A DNA stretch of 64,000 nucleotides from Sediminibacterium goheungense. GTDB taxonomy: Bacteria; Bacteroidota; Bacteroidia; Chitinophagales; Chitinophagaceae. Positions 52,784 through 61,227 of the stretch are shown piece after piece. The notes below the pieces were generated by a model, which made no database searches, was not told the DNA's origin, and saw only the letters and a program-made list of their open reading frames with translations. Position numbers and translations under genes: made by a program. Where the stretch lies: positions 434,001 to 498,000 of the forward strand of contig NZ_SNWP01000011.1 of NCBI RefSeq assembly GCF_004361915.1, in the 5' to 3' direction. Every line of letters starts with the position of its first letter. Position 1 is the first letter of the stretch.

Positions 52784-53533
52784 ATGGCCTCAGGTGTTTC
52801 TCCCGCTACTAATCGAATTGTAAACGTAATTGTATGTTTAGGTGCCTCAGTGGTAATCTTTGGTGCTATGGCAAAAATTCTTCACCTGTCATGGGCCGAC
52901 TGGGCACTGAAGATTGGTCTGACTACCGAGGCGCTAATCTTTGTTGTATATGCTATTTTGCCCCCGCCCGATATGGGTGCACCGGCACCGGTAGCGGTTG
53001 CTGCAGGTAACCCGGCTTTAAAAAGCCTGGATGACATGTTACAACAGGCAGATATTACTCCTGCCAACCTCTCTAAACTGAGTGCTAATTTTCAGAAATT
53101 AGGTACCACCGTAGAAAATATGGGAGAGATCAGCAATGTGGTAAAATCTACCGGCGATTTCTCTGCTAAAACTCAGGAAGCTACTGCTGCATTATCTGCT
53201 GTAGCGGGAGCAGTAAATAGTGCTACACAATCACTGGCTGGTTTCAATGCAGCTTCTGAAGGCACCAAACAGTTTCATGATCAGGTTCAGGTATTAACCA
53301 AAAACCTGTCATCACTCAATACCATTTATGAACTGGAATTACAGGAAAGCAACAATCACCTGAAAGCCCTGAATCAATTCTATGGTAAACTGGCACAGGC
53401 ATCTGCTGCTATGTCTAGCAGTGCAGATGACGCCATGAAAGCAAAAGAGCAGATTGCTGCATTGGCCAACAACCTGGGTAAACTGAATCAGGTGTATGGC
53501 AATATGCTCACTGCAATGCAGGGCCGTGCATAA
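52784..53533 (+). CDS. gldL: Type IX secretion/gliding motor protein GldL (PorL)
   Basis: 249 residues from the ATG at 52784. Two N-terminal membrane helices: IVNVIVCLGASVVIFGAMAKILHL and WALKIGLTTEALIFVVYAI, the latter with the functionally important Glu in the membrane. The remainder is a helical cytosolic domain. GldL and GldM form the proton-driven inner-membrane motor. The frame is open upstream to 52700, but that part overlaps gldK and is not conserved. Confidence 0.93.
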   Translation: MASGVSPATNRIVNVIVCLGASVVIFGAMAKILHLSWADWALKIGLTTEALIFVVYAILPPPDMGAPAPVAVAAGNPALKSLDDMLQQADITPANLSKLSANFQKLGTTVENMGEISNVVKSTGDFSAKTQEATAALSAVAGAVNSATQSLAGFNAASEGTKQFHDQVQVLTKNLSSLNTIYELELQESNNHLKALNQFYGKLAQASAAMSSSADDAMKAKEQIAALANNLGKLNQVYGNMLTAMQGRA

Positions 53534-53587
53534 ACCTGGTGTATCCAGATGAAACCTATTAAAAACAGTATTGAAAATTTAAGATAA

Positions 53588-55141
53588 ATGGCTTTACCAA
53601 AGGAACCGCGGCAGAAGATGATTAACATGATGTACCTGGTGTTAACAGCACTATTGGCACTGAATGTATCATCTGAAATTCTGAACGCATTTAAAACGGT
53701 AGACAGGAGCCTGGTTACAGCGAGTGGTATAGTGGAGAAGAAAAATGAGGAAGTATTCAGGTCGTTCCAGGCAAAAATAGAAGATCCGAAAACCAGGGAA
53801 AAAGCCATGCTGTGGCTGCCTAAGGCACAACAGGCAAAAAAACTGGCCGCTGATATATATACTTATATGGAGGCACTGAAAAAAGAACTGAAGGAAGAAT
53901 CAGGTCTTACTATCGGTGAGGATGGGAAAGAATCTTATAAAGAAGATAACCTGGATGCTGCTACCAGAATGTTTATTTCTGAGCCACCTAACGGAAAAGG
54001 AAAAGGTAAGGAACTGTTTGATAAGCTAACAGCTTTCAAAAAACAGTTACTGGAAATTGATCCTGATATGGCGAAAGAAATAGCAGCATCATTGCCACTG
54101 GATCTTACACCACTCCCTACCAGCAGCGAAGCAGGTAAGGGTGACTGGGCTTATGGATACTTTCACATGACGCCTACTGTGGCTGCCATTACCATTCTGA
54201 GTAAGTTTCAGAATGATGTAAAGAACAGTGAATCACAGGCAGTAGAATATTGTCATCGTCAGATTGGTCAGGTAGAACTGATTTATGATGAATTCCAGGC
54301 TTTTGCAGGTACCAACTCTCAGTACCTGATGCCGGGTGAAGAACTGGTGATTACAGCAGGTATCGGTGCTTTTAGTAAAGCAGCCAAACCAACGATTACT
54401 GTAGATGGTGCAGCCGTTCCGTTAAATGCGGAAGGTGCTGCTGAGTATAAAACACGCGTAAGCAATTCGGGTGCAGGTGTAAAGAAAGTTCGTATTTCTT
54501 ACCTGAAACCCGACGGAACTTCTGCCGTTGTAGAAAAAGAAGTACGTTATACAGTAGGTGTACCTTCTGGTCTGGTGGTTTCGACCGATAAAACCCGTGT
54601 GTTTTATCAGGGACTCGATAACGTATTAAGTGTAACCGGCGGTGGTGGTGATGAGAAAGTAAAAGTAAATATTGAAGGTACCAATGTTACCATGCGTAAA
54701 GAAGGTGCCGGACAATATATAGTAGTGCCACAACAACTCGGCACAGTAGTAGTAAATGCAACTGACGGGAAAAATACACAGCGTATCAATATTCCTGTAA
54801 AAAGGGTTCCTGATCCGATTGCTATTGTAGGTGGAAGTGCAGGTGGTACTATGAACGCAAACGTATTCCGAGTACAGAAAGGAGTAATTGCTGATTTACG
54901 TGATTTCGTTTTTGAAGGTGTAAAATTCGAAGTACTGAGTTATATGCTGATTTGTACCGGTAAAGGTTTTGATGAGCCTGAGTTTGCAGAAGTAAATGGT
55001 CCTTCGTTTAGCGGAGACGCCATGAACCTCATCAAGCGTTGTCAGCCGGGTACAACAGTAACCATTGGTGAAATCAAACTGAAGCAACCAGGTGGTGGAA
55101 CCAGGAAAATAGATCAGAACATTACATTCATCTTGCAATAA
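53588..55141 (+). CDS. gldM: Type IX secretion/gliding motor protein GldM (PorM)
   Basis: 517 residues. One membrane helix near the N-terminus (MINMMYLVLTALLALNVSSEILNAF), followed by an elongated periplasmic part with a helical domain and immunoglobulin-like domains (GIGAFSKAAKPTITVDGAAVPL, VRYTVGVPSGLVVSTDKTRVFYQGLDN, VVNATDGKNTQRINIPVKRVPDP). It spans the periplasm from the GldL motor to the GldK/N ring. Length is normal. Confidence 0.93.
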   Translation: MALPKEPRQKMINMMYLVLTALLALNVSSEILNAFKTVDRSLVTASGIVEKKNEEVFRSFQAKIEDPKTREKAMLWLPKAQQAKKLAADIYTYMEALKKELKEESGLTIGEDGKESYKEDNLDAATRMFISEPPNGKGKGKELFDKLTAFKKQLLEIDPDMAKEIAASLPLDLTPLPTSSEAGKGDWAYGYFHMTPTVAAITILSKFQNDVKNSESQAVEYCHRQIGQVELIYDEFQAFAGTNSQYLMPGEELVITAGIGAFSKAAKPTITVDGAAVPLNAEGAAEYKTRVSNSGAGVKKVRISYLKPDGTSAVVEKEVRYTVGVPSGLVVSTDKTRVFYQGLDNVLSVTGGGGDEKVKVNIEGTNVTMRKEGAGQYIVVPQQLGTVVVNATDGKNTQRINIPVKRVPDPIAIVGGSAGGTMNANVFRVQKGVIADLRDFVFEGVKFEVLSYMLICTGKGFDEPEFAEVNGPSFSGDAMNLIKRCQPGTTVTIGEIKLKQPGGGTRKIDQNITFILQ

Positions 55142-55236
55142 AGCAGTGATTATGAAATGAGCCATAACCCATGTTGATTATAAAAGCAAGGTTTATTGGC
55201 GAATTACATGTGACCAGAATCAATAAAAGAGAACAC

Positions 55237-56283
55237 ATGAAAAAGACATTTTTATTGTGCGTAACGGTTTCATTGCTGGCGGGTACCACCGCCATGGCAC
55301 AGTTTAACCTGGGCAACAGGAACAATAATAACCGTCCGAAAGCCGACTCGGCTAATAAAGCTAATACAGCTACTACAGGGCGTGATACTACGAAACCTGC
55401 TGCTAAACCCGCTGTGAACCCAGCTACTGTTAAACCTACCAAAACAATCGATACTACGATTGTAGGTGGTTTTGGAGAAGTGATTCCCAGAAGTTTACGT
55501 AATGAAACAGCAGCCGACCGTAGCCAGACGCGTGAAAAACGTCCGCTGGAATATGAACACCTGCGTGAAGATGATCAGTTATTCAGTGAATTTATCTGGC
55601 GAGAAATTGATGCCCGTGAAAAAGTAAACCAGGCATTTATGTATCCCGGTAAGGATGATATGGGCGACCAGCGTTTCTTCTCCATCATGCTGAGTGCTAT
55701 TAAAAACGACAGCGTTATGGCTTTCTCTGCAGAAGGAGGCGACGACCGTTTTACCAAGCCCCTGAGCTATGATGATATTATGAAAATGCTGAAAGGCCGT
55801 CTGGATACCCAACTGGTACAGAATGCCGATAACCCGAATGTGGTGGATACAGCGGTGATCTATGATACCAAATTTGCACCCAACCCGGATTCTATTTATA
55901 CATTCCGTGTAAAAGAGCAGTGGATATTCGATAAAGAAGCCAGCCGTATGTTTGTACGTATACTGGGTATTGCACCGGTAGCCAAACTGATCATTAACGG
56001 GAAATCAACCCCCAGAACCCTTTTCTGGATTTATTACCCTGAAATGCGTAAAACGCTGACCAAGTACAATGTGTACAATCCGAAGAACTATGCGGGTCGT
56101 ATGACCTGGGAAGAGCTGTTTGAAAGCCGGTTTTTCTCCAGTTATATCGTAAAAACCAGCTCTAATAACCCAAGTGACCGCTTCCTGGCAGCACTGATCA
56201 AAGACCCACTGTTCCGCTTACTGGAAGGTGAAAACATTAAGGAACGCCTGTTTAACTTTGAACAGGACGTGTGGCAGTATTAA
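55237..56283 (+). CDS. gldN: Type IX secretion protein GldN (PorN)
   Basis: 348 residues from ATG 55237: signal peptide MKKTFLLCVTVSLLAGTTAMAQ, then an Asn/Lys/Pro-rich stretch and the conserved GldN domain (LREDDQLFSEFIWREIDAREKVNQ, FRVKEQWIFDKEASRMFVRILGIAPV, LFWIYYPEMR, RMTWEELFESRFFSSYI). It partners GldK. A strong terminator follows. Confidence 0.92.
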   Translation: MKKTFLLCVTVSLLAGTTAMAQFNLGNRNNNNRPKADSANKANTATTGRDTTKPAAKPAVNPATVKPTKTIDTTIVGGFGEVIPRSLRNETAADRSQTREKRPLEYEHLREDDQLFSEFIWREIDAREKVNQAFMYPGKDDMGDQRFFSIMLSAIKNDSVMAFSAEGGDDRFTKPLSYDDIMKMLKGRLDTQLVQNADNPNVVDTAVIYDTKFAPNPDSIYTFRVKEQWIFDKEASRMFVRILGIAPVAKLIINGKSTPRTLFWIYYPEMRKTLTKYNVYNPKNYAGRMTWEELFESRFFSSYIVKTSSNNPSDRFLAALIKDPLFRLLEGENIKERLFNFEQDVWQY

Positions 56284-56326
56284 TTAGCGTATGAACTATG
56301 GCTGATAGCTTATAGTAAGAGATAAC

Positions 56327-56367
56327 TTAATCGAAAAAGGAGCCCCCGGGGCTCCTTTTTCGATTAA
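56327..56367. terminator. Large palindromic terminator after gldN
   Basis: A perfect 20-bp-arm palindrome centred at 56347, TTAATCGAAAAAGGAGCCCC and its complement, ending in A/T runs on both sides, so it works in both directions. It closes the gldKLMN operon. Confidence 0.85.
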
Positions 56368-56461
56368 AAAAAGCTTATATTATATTTTTTGAGCAAGGAT
56401 TATTGGTAAATTCAGGGGAATGCTTAACTTTACCACGGTTTTTCATAGGATATTGGATTTT

Positions 56462-56498
56462 AAAAACGGGGTTGGATTTCTATCCTGACCCCTTTTTT
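56462..56498 (-). terminator. Terminator of uvrC
   Basis: GGGGT/ACCCC outer stem (56468-56472 with 56488-56492) and GGAT/ATCC inner stem, flanked by A/T runs; it lies just past the uvrC stop at 56503. Confidence 0.65.
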
Positions 56499-56502
56499 AT
56501 TT

Positions 56503-58320
56503 TTAATCCATTCCCTTTTCTTCTGCAAAAGCATCCAGTAAGATGCTGGCTTTCTTCAGGCCGATTACTTTCACCAGTGCTTCTTTTTCAGCCTCACGGA
56601 TATTTTTCACTGATTTAAACACTTTTAATAAAGCATCGATTGTTTGTTTGCCGATTCCGTTGATGTTTTCCAACTCATTTTTAAACGTTCCGCGTGATCT
56701 TTGGTTGCGATGAAAAGTAATACCAAAGCGATGCACTTCATCACGAATACGGCGAACCAATTTTAAACTATCGCTATCCCATGGTAACTTGATAGAAGCG
56801 GTATCTCCCGCAAAGAAAATTTCCTCTTCATTTTTGGCAAGTCCTACCAGGGTAAGCTTACCGGTGAGTCCCAGCTCATGAATACTCTCCATGGCGGCAC
56901 TTAACTGCCCCTTACCGCCATCAATAATAACCAGTTGAGGTAAGGGCAGGTCTTCTGTTTGTAAGCGTTTATACCTTCTGAACACCACTTCTTTCATCGT
57001 GGCAAAATCATTGATGCCCTGCACGGTTTTTACATTGTAATGACGGTAGTCTTTTTTACTTGGCAGGCCGTCTCTGAAACATACCATAGCAGAAACCGGA
57101 TAAGCCCCCTGAAAGTTGGAGTTATCAAAACATTCAATGTGCACAGGTACTTCCTGTAAGTGTAAGTAGGATTGTAATTCGTACAAAACTTTTTTCTTTT
57201 CTATATCGGAACTGCCTTCGAGGTGGAGTATTTTTTTTCTTCTAAGCTCTTCTTTGAAATAGTTTACATTTTTCACTGCCAGATCGAGCAACTTCTTTTT
57301 ATCTCCAGCTTTTGGTATGGTAATCGTAATCTCCGTATCGGGATACTCGATTTCAAAAGGCACTATGATTTCAGTAGCCATGCTGTTGAAGTCGTTTCTG
57401 ATTCGGTTCACGGCAAAGCTCAGTACTTCTTCTTCTGTTTCCTCCAGTTTGGTTTCGAGTGGAACCGTATGCGTTTGTACAATGGTACCGTTCGAAACCA
57501 TGAGATAGCTTACATAAGCCAGTTCATCATCTTTTAGTATAGCAAAAACATCCAGACTACTCAAATGTCTGCTCACAATCACAGAACGGGCCTGGTAGCT
57601 TTCGAGGTGTTCAATCTTTTTACGCATCAGCTCAGCTTTCTCAAATTCCAGTGCCGAAGCATGCTGCTGCATCTGTGCTTTAAAATGTGTGATGACAGAA
57701 CCCAGGTTACCTTTTAAAATATTACGAACCTGCTGTAAGCCTTCTGCATAAGCCAGGGCATCCTGTAACCCTTCACAAGGACCCTTACAATTGCCGAGGT
57801 GGTACTCCAGACAAACCTTAAACTTGCCCTTCTGAATATTATGCTCTGTAAGGTTGAGTTTACAGGTGCGCAAGGGAATATATTGTCTGATAAAGGAAAT
57901 CAGTTCGCGTACCTTACCGGCAGAGGTAAAAGGACCCAGGTATTCAGAACCATCGTTTATTTTTTTCCGGGTAAGAAAAATCCGCGGAAAGGGTTCTTTT
58001 TTAATAACGATATATGGATAGGTCTTATCGTCTTTCAGGTTGATATTAAAACGAGGCTGGTATTCTTTAATGAGAGAATTCTCCAGTAAAAAAGCATCCT
58101 GTTCCGAATCTACAATAGTGAACTCAATTTTTCTGATGCGTTGGACCAGTTCATGGGTTTTATAAGTAGTAAAGGTTTTGGAGAAGTAGGAACTTACTCT
58201 TTTGCGCAGGTCCTTGGCTTTTCCTACATATAATAAAACATCGTCTGCATCATAATATTTATAAATGCCGGGTTGGTGTGGAATGGTATGTGCACGTTGC
58301 TGAAACTCCTGTTGTGTCAT
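56503..58320 (-). CDS. uvrC: Excinuclease ABC subunit C
   Basis: 605 residues. N-terminal GIY-YIG nuclease: HQPGIYKYYDADDVLLYVGKAKDLRKRVSSYF. A UVR motif (about 200-240) includes LEFEKAELMRKKIEHLESYQ. The C-terminal RNase H-like nuclease shows ECFDNSNFQGAYPVSAMVCF and IDGGKGQLSAAMESI. Helix-hairpin-helix region ELENINGIGKQTIDALLKVFKSV. It makes both incisions in nucleotide excision repair. A lipoprotein gene ends 10 bp upstream. Confidence 0.95.
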   Translation of the reverse strand: MTQQEFQQRAHTIPHQPGIYKYYDADDVLLYVGKAKDLRKRVSSYFSKTFTTYKTHELVQRIRKIEFTIVDSEQDAFLLENSLIKEYQPRFNINLKDDKTYPYIVIKKEPFPRIFLTRKKINDGSEYLGPFTSAGKVRELISFIRQYIPLRTCKLNLTEHNIQKGKFKVCLEYHLGNCKGPCEGLQDALAYAEGLQQVRNILKGNLGSVITHFKAQMQQHASALEFEKAELMRKKIEHLESYQARSVIVSRHLSSLDVFAILKDDELAYVSYLMVSNGTIVQTHTVPLETKLEETEEEVLSFAVNRIRNDFNSMATEIIVPFEIEYPDTEITITIPKAGDKKKLLDLAVKNVNYFKEELRRKKILHLEGSSDIEKKKVLYELQSYLHLQEVPVHIECFDNSNFQGAYPVSAMVCFRDGLPSKKDYRHYNVKTVQGINDFATMKEVVFRRYKRLQTEDLPLPQLVIIDGGKGQLSAAMESIHELGLTGKLTLVGLAKNEEEIFFAGDTASIKLPWDSDSLKLVRRIRDEVHRFGITFHRNQRSRGTFKNELENINGIGKQTIDALLKVFKSVKNIREAEKEALVKVIGLKKASILLDAFAEEKGMD

Positions 58321-58330
58321 AATGGCTCCT

Positions 58331-58918
58331 TCATTCTCCGTCTGAACGGTTTCCCCATCTTACTTCCGTTAATTCTTCTTTTATCGTTTTTCCGATGCTG
58401 ATTGTTCGATTGATCTGAAAACTTTTAAAAGCATACCAGTTGTGTCTTTCCTGAATACTGGTATCGCCTTTTGTGGTGAATGAACGGATGAATATACGTT
58501 TTACCTGATTGCTTTGTTCATCCAAAAGAATATCTACACCCTGAACGGGCATTTCTTTGTCAACTGCTGTATAGCTCAGGGTATAACTGTTGGTGCCAGC
58601 ATCCTGGAAAACAGTTTCTCGGTAATGTTTTTTACGATCAGGTGAGCTGATATCCTTTTGAAGAAACTCATCTACATATTTGATAAAAGATTCAACACTT
58701 AAAGTGCCTGAATCAGTATCATCATTCATCCTTATTGCATAATAGATCGGTTTCTTAAAAAACTTCACCTGATTCAGCTGTTCTTCATAAAAACTTGTAG
58801 TAGAAAAAAAATGTGTGCTATCGGGTGAGGCCTGAATGGCAGTATCAGGTGTTTTCGTATCCCCGCAGGAGAAAGTCATAGCACCTATCAGTAAATAAAT
58901 AACCAGCTGTATTCTCAT
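58331..58918 (-). CDS. Hypothetical lipoprotein
   Basis: 195 residues. Signal and lipobox at the N-terminus (LLIGAMTFSCGD, Cys about residue 18). The mature part is soluble, with alternating beta-strand patterns (TNSYTLSYTAVD, VKRIFIRSFTTKG) and no known family seen. It is just upstream of uvrC on the same strand, but a shared function is not evident. Confidence 0.65.
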   Translation of the reverse strand: MRIQLVIYLLIGAMTFSCGDTKTPDTAIQASPDSTHFFSTTSFYEEQLNQVKFFKKPIYYAIRMNDDTDSGTLSVESFIKYVDEFLQKDISSPDRKKHYRETVFQDAGTNSYTLSYTAVDKEMPVQGVDILLDEQSNQVKRIFIRSFTTKGDTSIQERHNWYAFKSFQINRTISIGKTIKEELTEVRWGNRSDGE

Positions 58919-58945
58919 GTTGTAAAATTATTCAAACCAGATGTA

Positions 58946-58980
58946 AAAAAGCCATCCAGCTCAGGGCAGGATGGCTTTTT
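58946..58980 (-). terminator. Terminator of the sigma/barrel-protein unit
   Basis: AAAAAGCCATCC pairs with GGATGGCTTTTT around an 11-nt loop, in the gap after the stop of the gene at 59002. Confidence 0.8.
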
Positions 58981-59001
58981 ATAAGAGAAGCTAGTTTGGG
59001 T

Positions 59002-60444
59002 TTATTGTAAAGCCTTGGTAAGGCCAATACGCAATCCGTAGTCTAACAGGTATTCTTTGATTGGATACTTGTTAGAATAAGTGGGCAGGTGCTGGTAACG
59101 TACCTGCGGACCAAGCTGCCATGTTGTTTTACCGGCTGTATAGGTGAGGTTAAAACCTACATTGGTATTGATGTTCCATTTTCTTACAAAATCATTGCCG
59201 TCTGCATAGTGTCTGTAATCGGTAGAGAGCAGGTACACATTTTTATTGAGGTTCAAAGTAGGTTGTACAGAAGCTTCTGCATTCATACCGATCTGTTTGC
59301 CTCTTAATACCTGCCATTGTAAACCAATAGGTACAGACAGTTGGTATACTTTATTGGCAAGTTCTGTTTCCTTATAACCTACATTGTTATTGTAAGGAGA
59401 ATAGCGGGTAATATTTTCAATACCATTAAAGTTAATGAGCGAAATGGTAGCTCTGTCATATGTGCTCGACTGGAAAGTTTCGATCTGGTAATGACGGATA
59501 TTCAGTTGTACACCTGTTTTCAGTTTCAGGCGATCGCTGATATTGTATAAAACGGCAAATCCAATTTCCATACCTACTGCAGGGCGATGGCGTACTACCT
59601 GATTAATATTGGCGGGCTGGTTAAGTGGTGCATTTACTGGCAAAGCTGATGTAGCAGGCTGAACAAGATCCTTCACTTTTTCATCAGACAATCTGCGATA
59701 GCTGGTAGAAGGTGTGATATAAAACTGAAATCCGAATTTGGATAGTTTTCTGCCTGTCAGTTTTTTCACAGAAGAAATTGGATTGTTCTTGCCGGAAATA
59801 TTTTTTGCAGGCTCGCTTTCTTCCTGTGTTTCAATAGCTGTTTCTGCATTTTCGAGCTCAGTTCTGGCTGCTATACTATTACTGATAGCAGTTGTATTTT
59901 CTTTGTCTTCAGAAACCTGGAGTGTTGTATGTATACCATTTGCAGGAACCGGATGCAAGGACTGAATATTCCGCATGTTTTTAGTTGCGTTAGTATTGAG
60001 TCTGGTAAATTCATTATTGATCGAAATGGTGGTACCTGGTGTAAGTTTATTCGCTGTTGCAACCATTAATTCGCTATCATTTCCGGTATCAAGTTTTGCA
60101 ATGGTATTGGTGTTTATAGAAGTAGGTGCCAGTGTATGAAAATACTGTCTGCTCTTTTCCGTGGCGGCATGGTTGGCTGCAATAGCAGCCTGCTGGCTGG
60201 TTGCCAGATTGGGCACCGATAAAGGCTGCAGGTGAATATTTTGCTGTTGTGTGCTCAGTACCGTACTAAGGGTAAGTGCCGTAATAATAAAAACAGAAAT
60301 AAAAGTGAGTGCCGGCCATGAACGGTATCCATGCAGTTCCGTACGTATGTTACTCCATACATGATCCGATGGGTACATACGGTGCTGTTTTACTTCATCT
60401 TGTAAAAACTGCTCAAACTCGTCCTGGTACTTATTGCTATCCAT
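59002..60444 (-). CDS. Transmembrane protein with N-terminal cytosolic segment and C-terminal beta-barrel domain
   Basis: 480 residues. A short soluble N-terminus (MDSNKYQDEFEQFLQDEVKQH...) is followed by one helix (ALTFISVFIITALTLSTVLS, about 41-60). A Thr/Asn/Ser-rich linker runs to about residue 235, and the C-terminal domain has amphipathic strands (FGFQFYITPSTSYRRL, VGMEIGFAVLYNISDRLKLKTGVQLN, LGPQVRYQHL, YGLRIGLTKAL) as in porin-family outer-membrane proteins. It starts 12 bp after the ECF sigma gene, the position of an anti-sigma factor. It may link the outer membrane to the sigma factor; this is inference. Confidence 0.65.
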   Translation of the reverse strand: MDSNKYQDEFEQFLQDEVKQHRMYPSDHVWSNIRTELHGYRSWPALTFISVFIITALTLSTVLSTQQQNIHLQPLSVPNLATSQQAAIAANHAATEKSRQYFHTLAPTSINTNTIAKLDTGNDSELMVATANKLTPGTTISINNEFTRLNTNATKNMRNIQSLHPVPANGIHTTLQVSEDKENTTAISNSIAARTELENAETAIETQEESEPAKNISGKNNPISSVKKLTGRKLSKFGFQFYITPSTSYRRLSDEKVKDLVQPATSALPVNAPLNQPANINQVVRHRPAVGMEIGFAVLYNISDRLKLKTGVQLNIRHYQIETFQSSTYDRATISLINFNGIENITRYSPYNNNVGYKETELANKVYQLSVPIGLQWQVLRGKQIGMNAEASVQPTLNLNKNVYLLSTDYRHYADGNDFVRKWNINTNVGFNLTYTAGKTTWQLGPQVRYQHLPTYSNKYPIKEYLLDYGLRIGLTKALQ

Positions 60445-60456
60445 AATACACAGCAG

Positions 60457-61038
60457 CTACGATTTATTAAATGCGGCAAGCCACTGAAAATCCTGTTTTG
60501 GTGCTTCAATGATCTTTTTACGGATCAAAATATTTTCCAGCATTGCTTTGGCCCGGGTGTACTGACTACGGCTCGTACTTTCCTCAATGTCCAGCATCAT
60601 GCCTATTTCTTTATGACTATACCCTTCCAGTGCATACAGGTTTAAAACCGTACGGTACCCAACCGGTAATAAACGTATACACTCAATAATCTGCCGGGCC
60701 TGCATGATAGATGGTACGGTTTCTTCTTTCACATGTACCGAATCGGCATAACTGATATCCAGACTTTCATTGAACTTTTTATGTTTCTTTAGAAAGTTGA
60801 TACAGGTATGAACAATGATCCGTCTGATCCATCCTTCAAAGGCACCTTTGTTCTGGAATGTATGTATCTGGGTAAATACTTTAATGAACCCTTCCTGCAG
60901 CATATCCTCCGCATCTTCGCGGTTGGGTGCAAAACGGTAACACACACTCAGCATTTTTGGGCTGAACCGGTTATACAACTCGCGCTGAGCGGCAGCGTCG
61001 TTTTGTAAACAGCCTGCAATAATAGCCTGCTCCGTCAT
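60457..61038 (-). CDS. ECF-type sigma factor
   Basis: 193 residues. Region 2: CYRFAPNREDAEDMLQEGFIKVFTQIHTF and GWIRRIIVHTCINFLKKHKK; region 4: LPVGYRTVLNLYALEGYSHKEIGMMLDIEESTSRSQYTRAKAML. It is paired with the barrel protein downstream. The start is the ATG at 61036-61038, with a dyad just upstream. Confidence 0.9.
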   Translation of the reverse strand: MTEQAIIAGCLQNDAAAQRELYNRFSPKMLSVCYRFAPNREDAEDMLQEGFIKVFTQIHTFQNKGAFEGWIRRIIVHTCINFLKKHKKFNESLDISYADSVHVKEETVPSIMQARQIIECIRLLPVGYRTVLNLYALEGYSHKEIGMMLDIEESTSRSQYTRAKAMLENILIRKKIIEAPKQDFQWLAAFNKS

Positions 61039-61042
61039 GAAG

Positions 61043-61060
61043 GGGTAAAATAGTTTACCC
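61043..61060 (-). promoter_or_regulatory. Dyad immediately upstream of the ECF sigma start
   Basis: GGGTAAA-ATAG-TTTACCC, 7-bp perfect arms, 4 bp from the ATG. It may be an operator or a leader hairpin controlling translation. Confidence 0.4.
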
Positions 61061-61227
61061 TAAATATAGACATATTTTGCCTTTCGATGCTGCATTGTAG
61101 AATCGATTTGTATCTATTTATCTATTAAGAAAGGATAAAATCCGGTGTTGAGCGGATGAAAATTGCGCAAAAATGGATATTTTTCATTTAAATCACTGAT
61201 TTTCAAAGCCCTATTTAAGCCCTGCCT

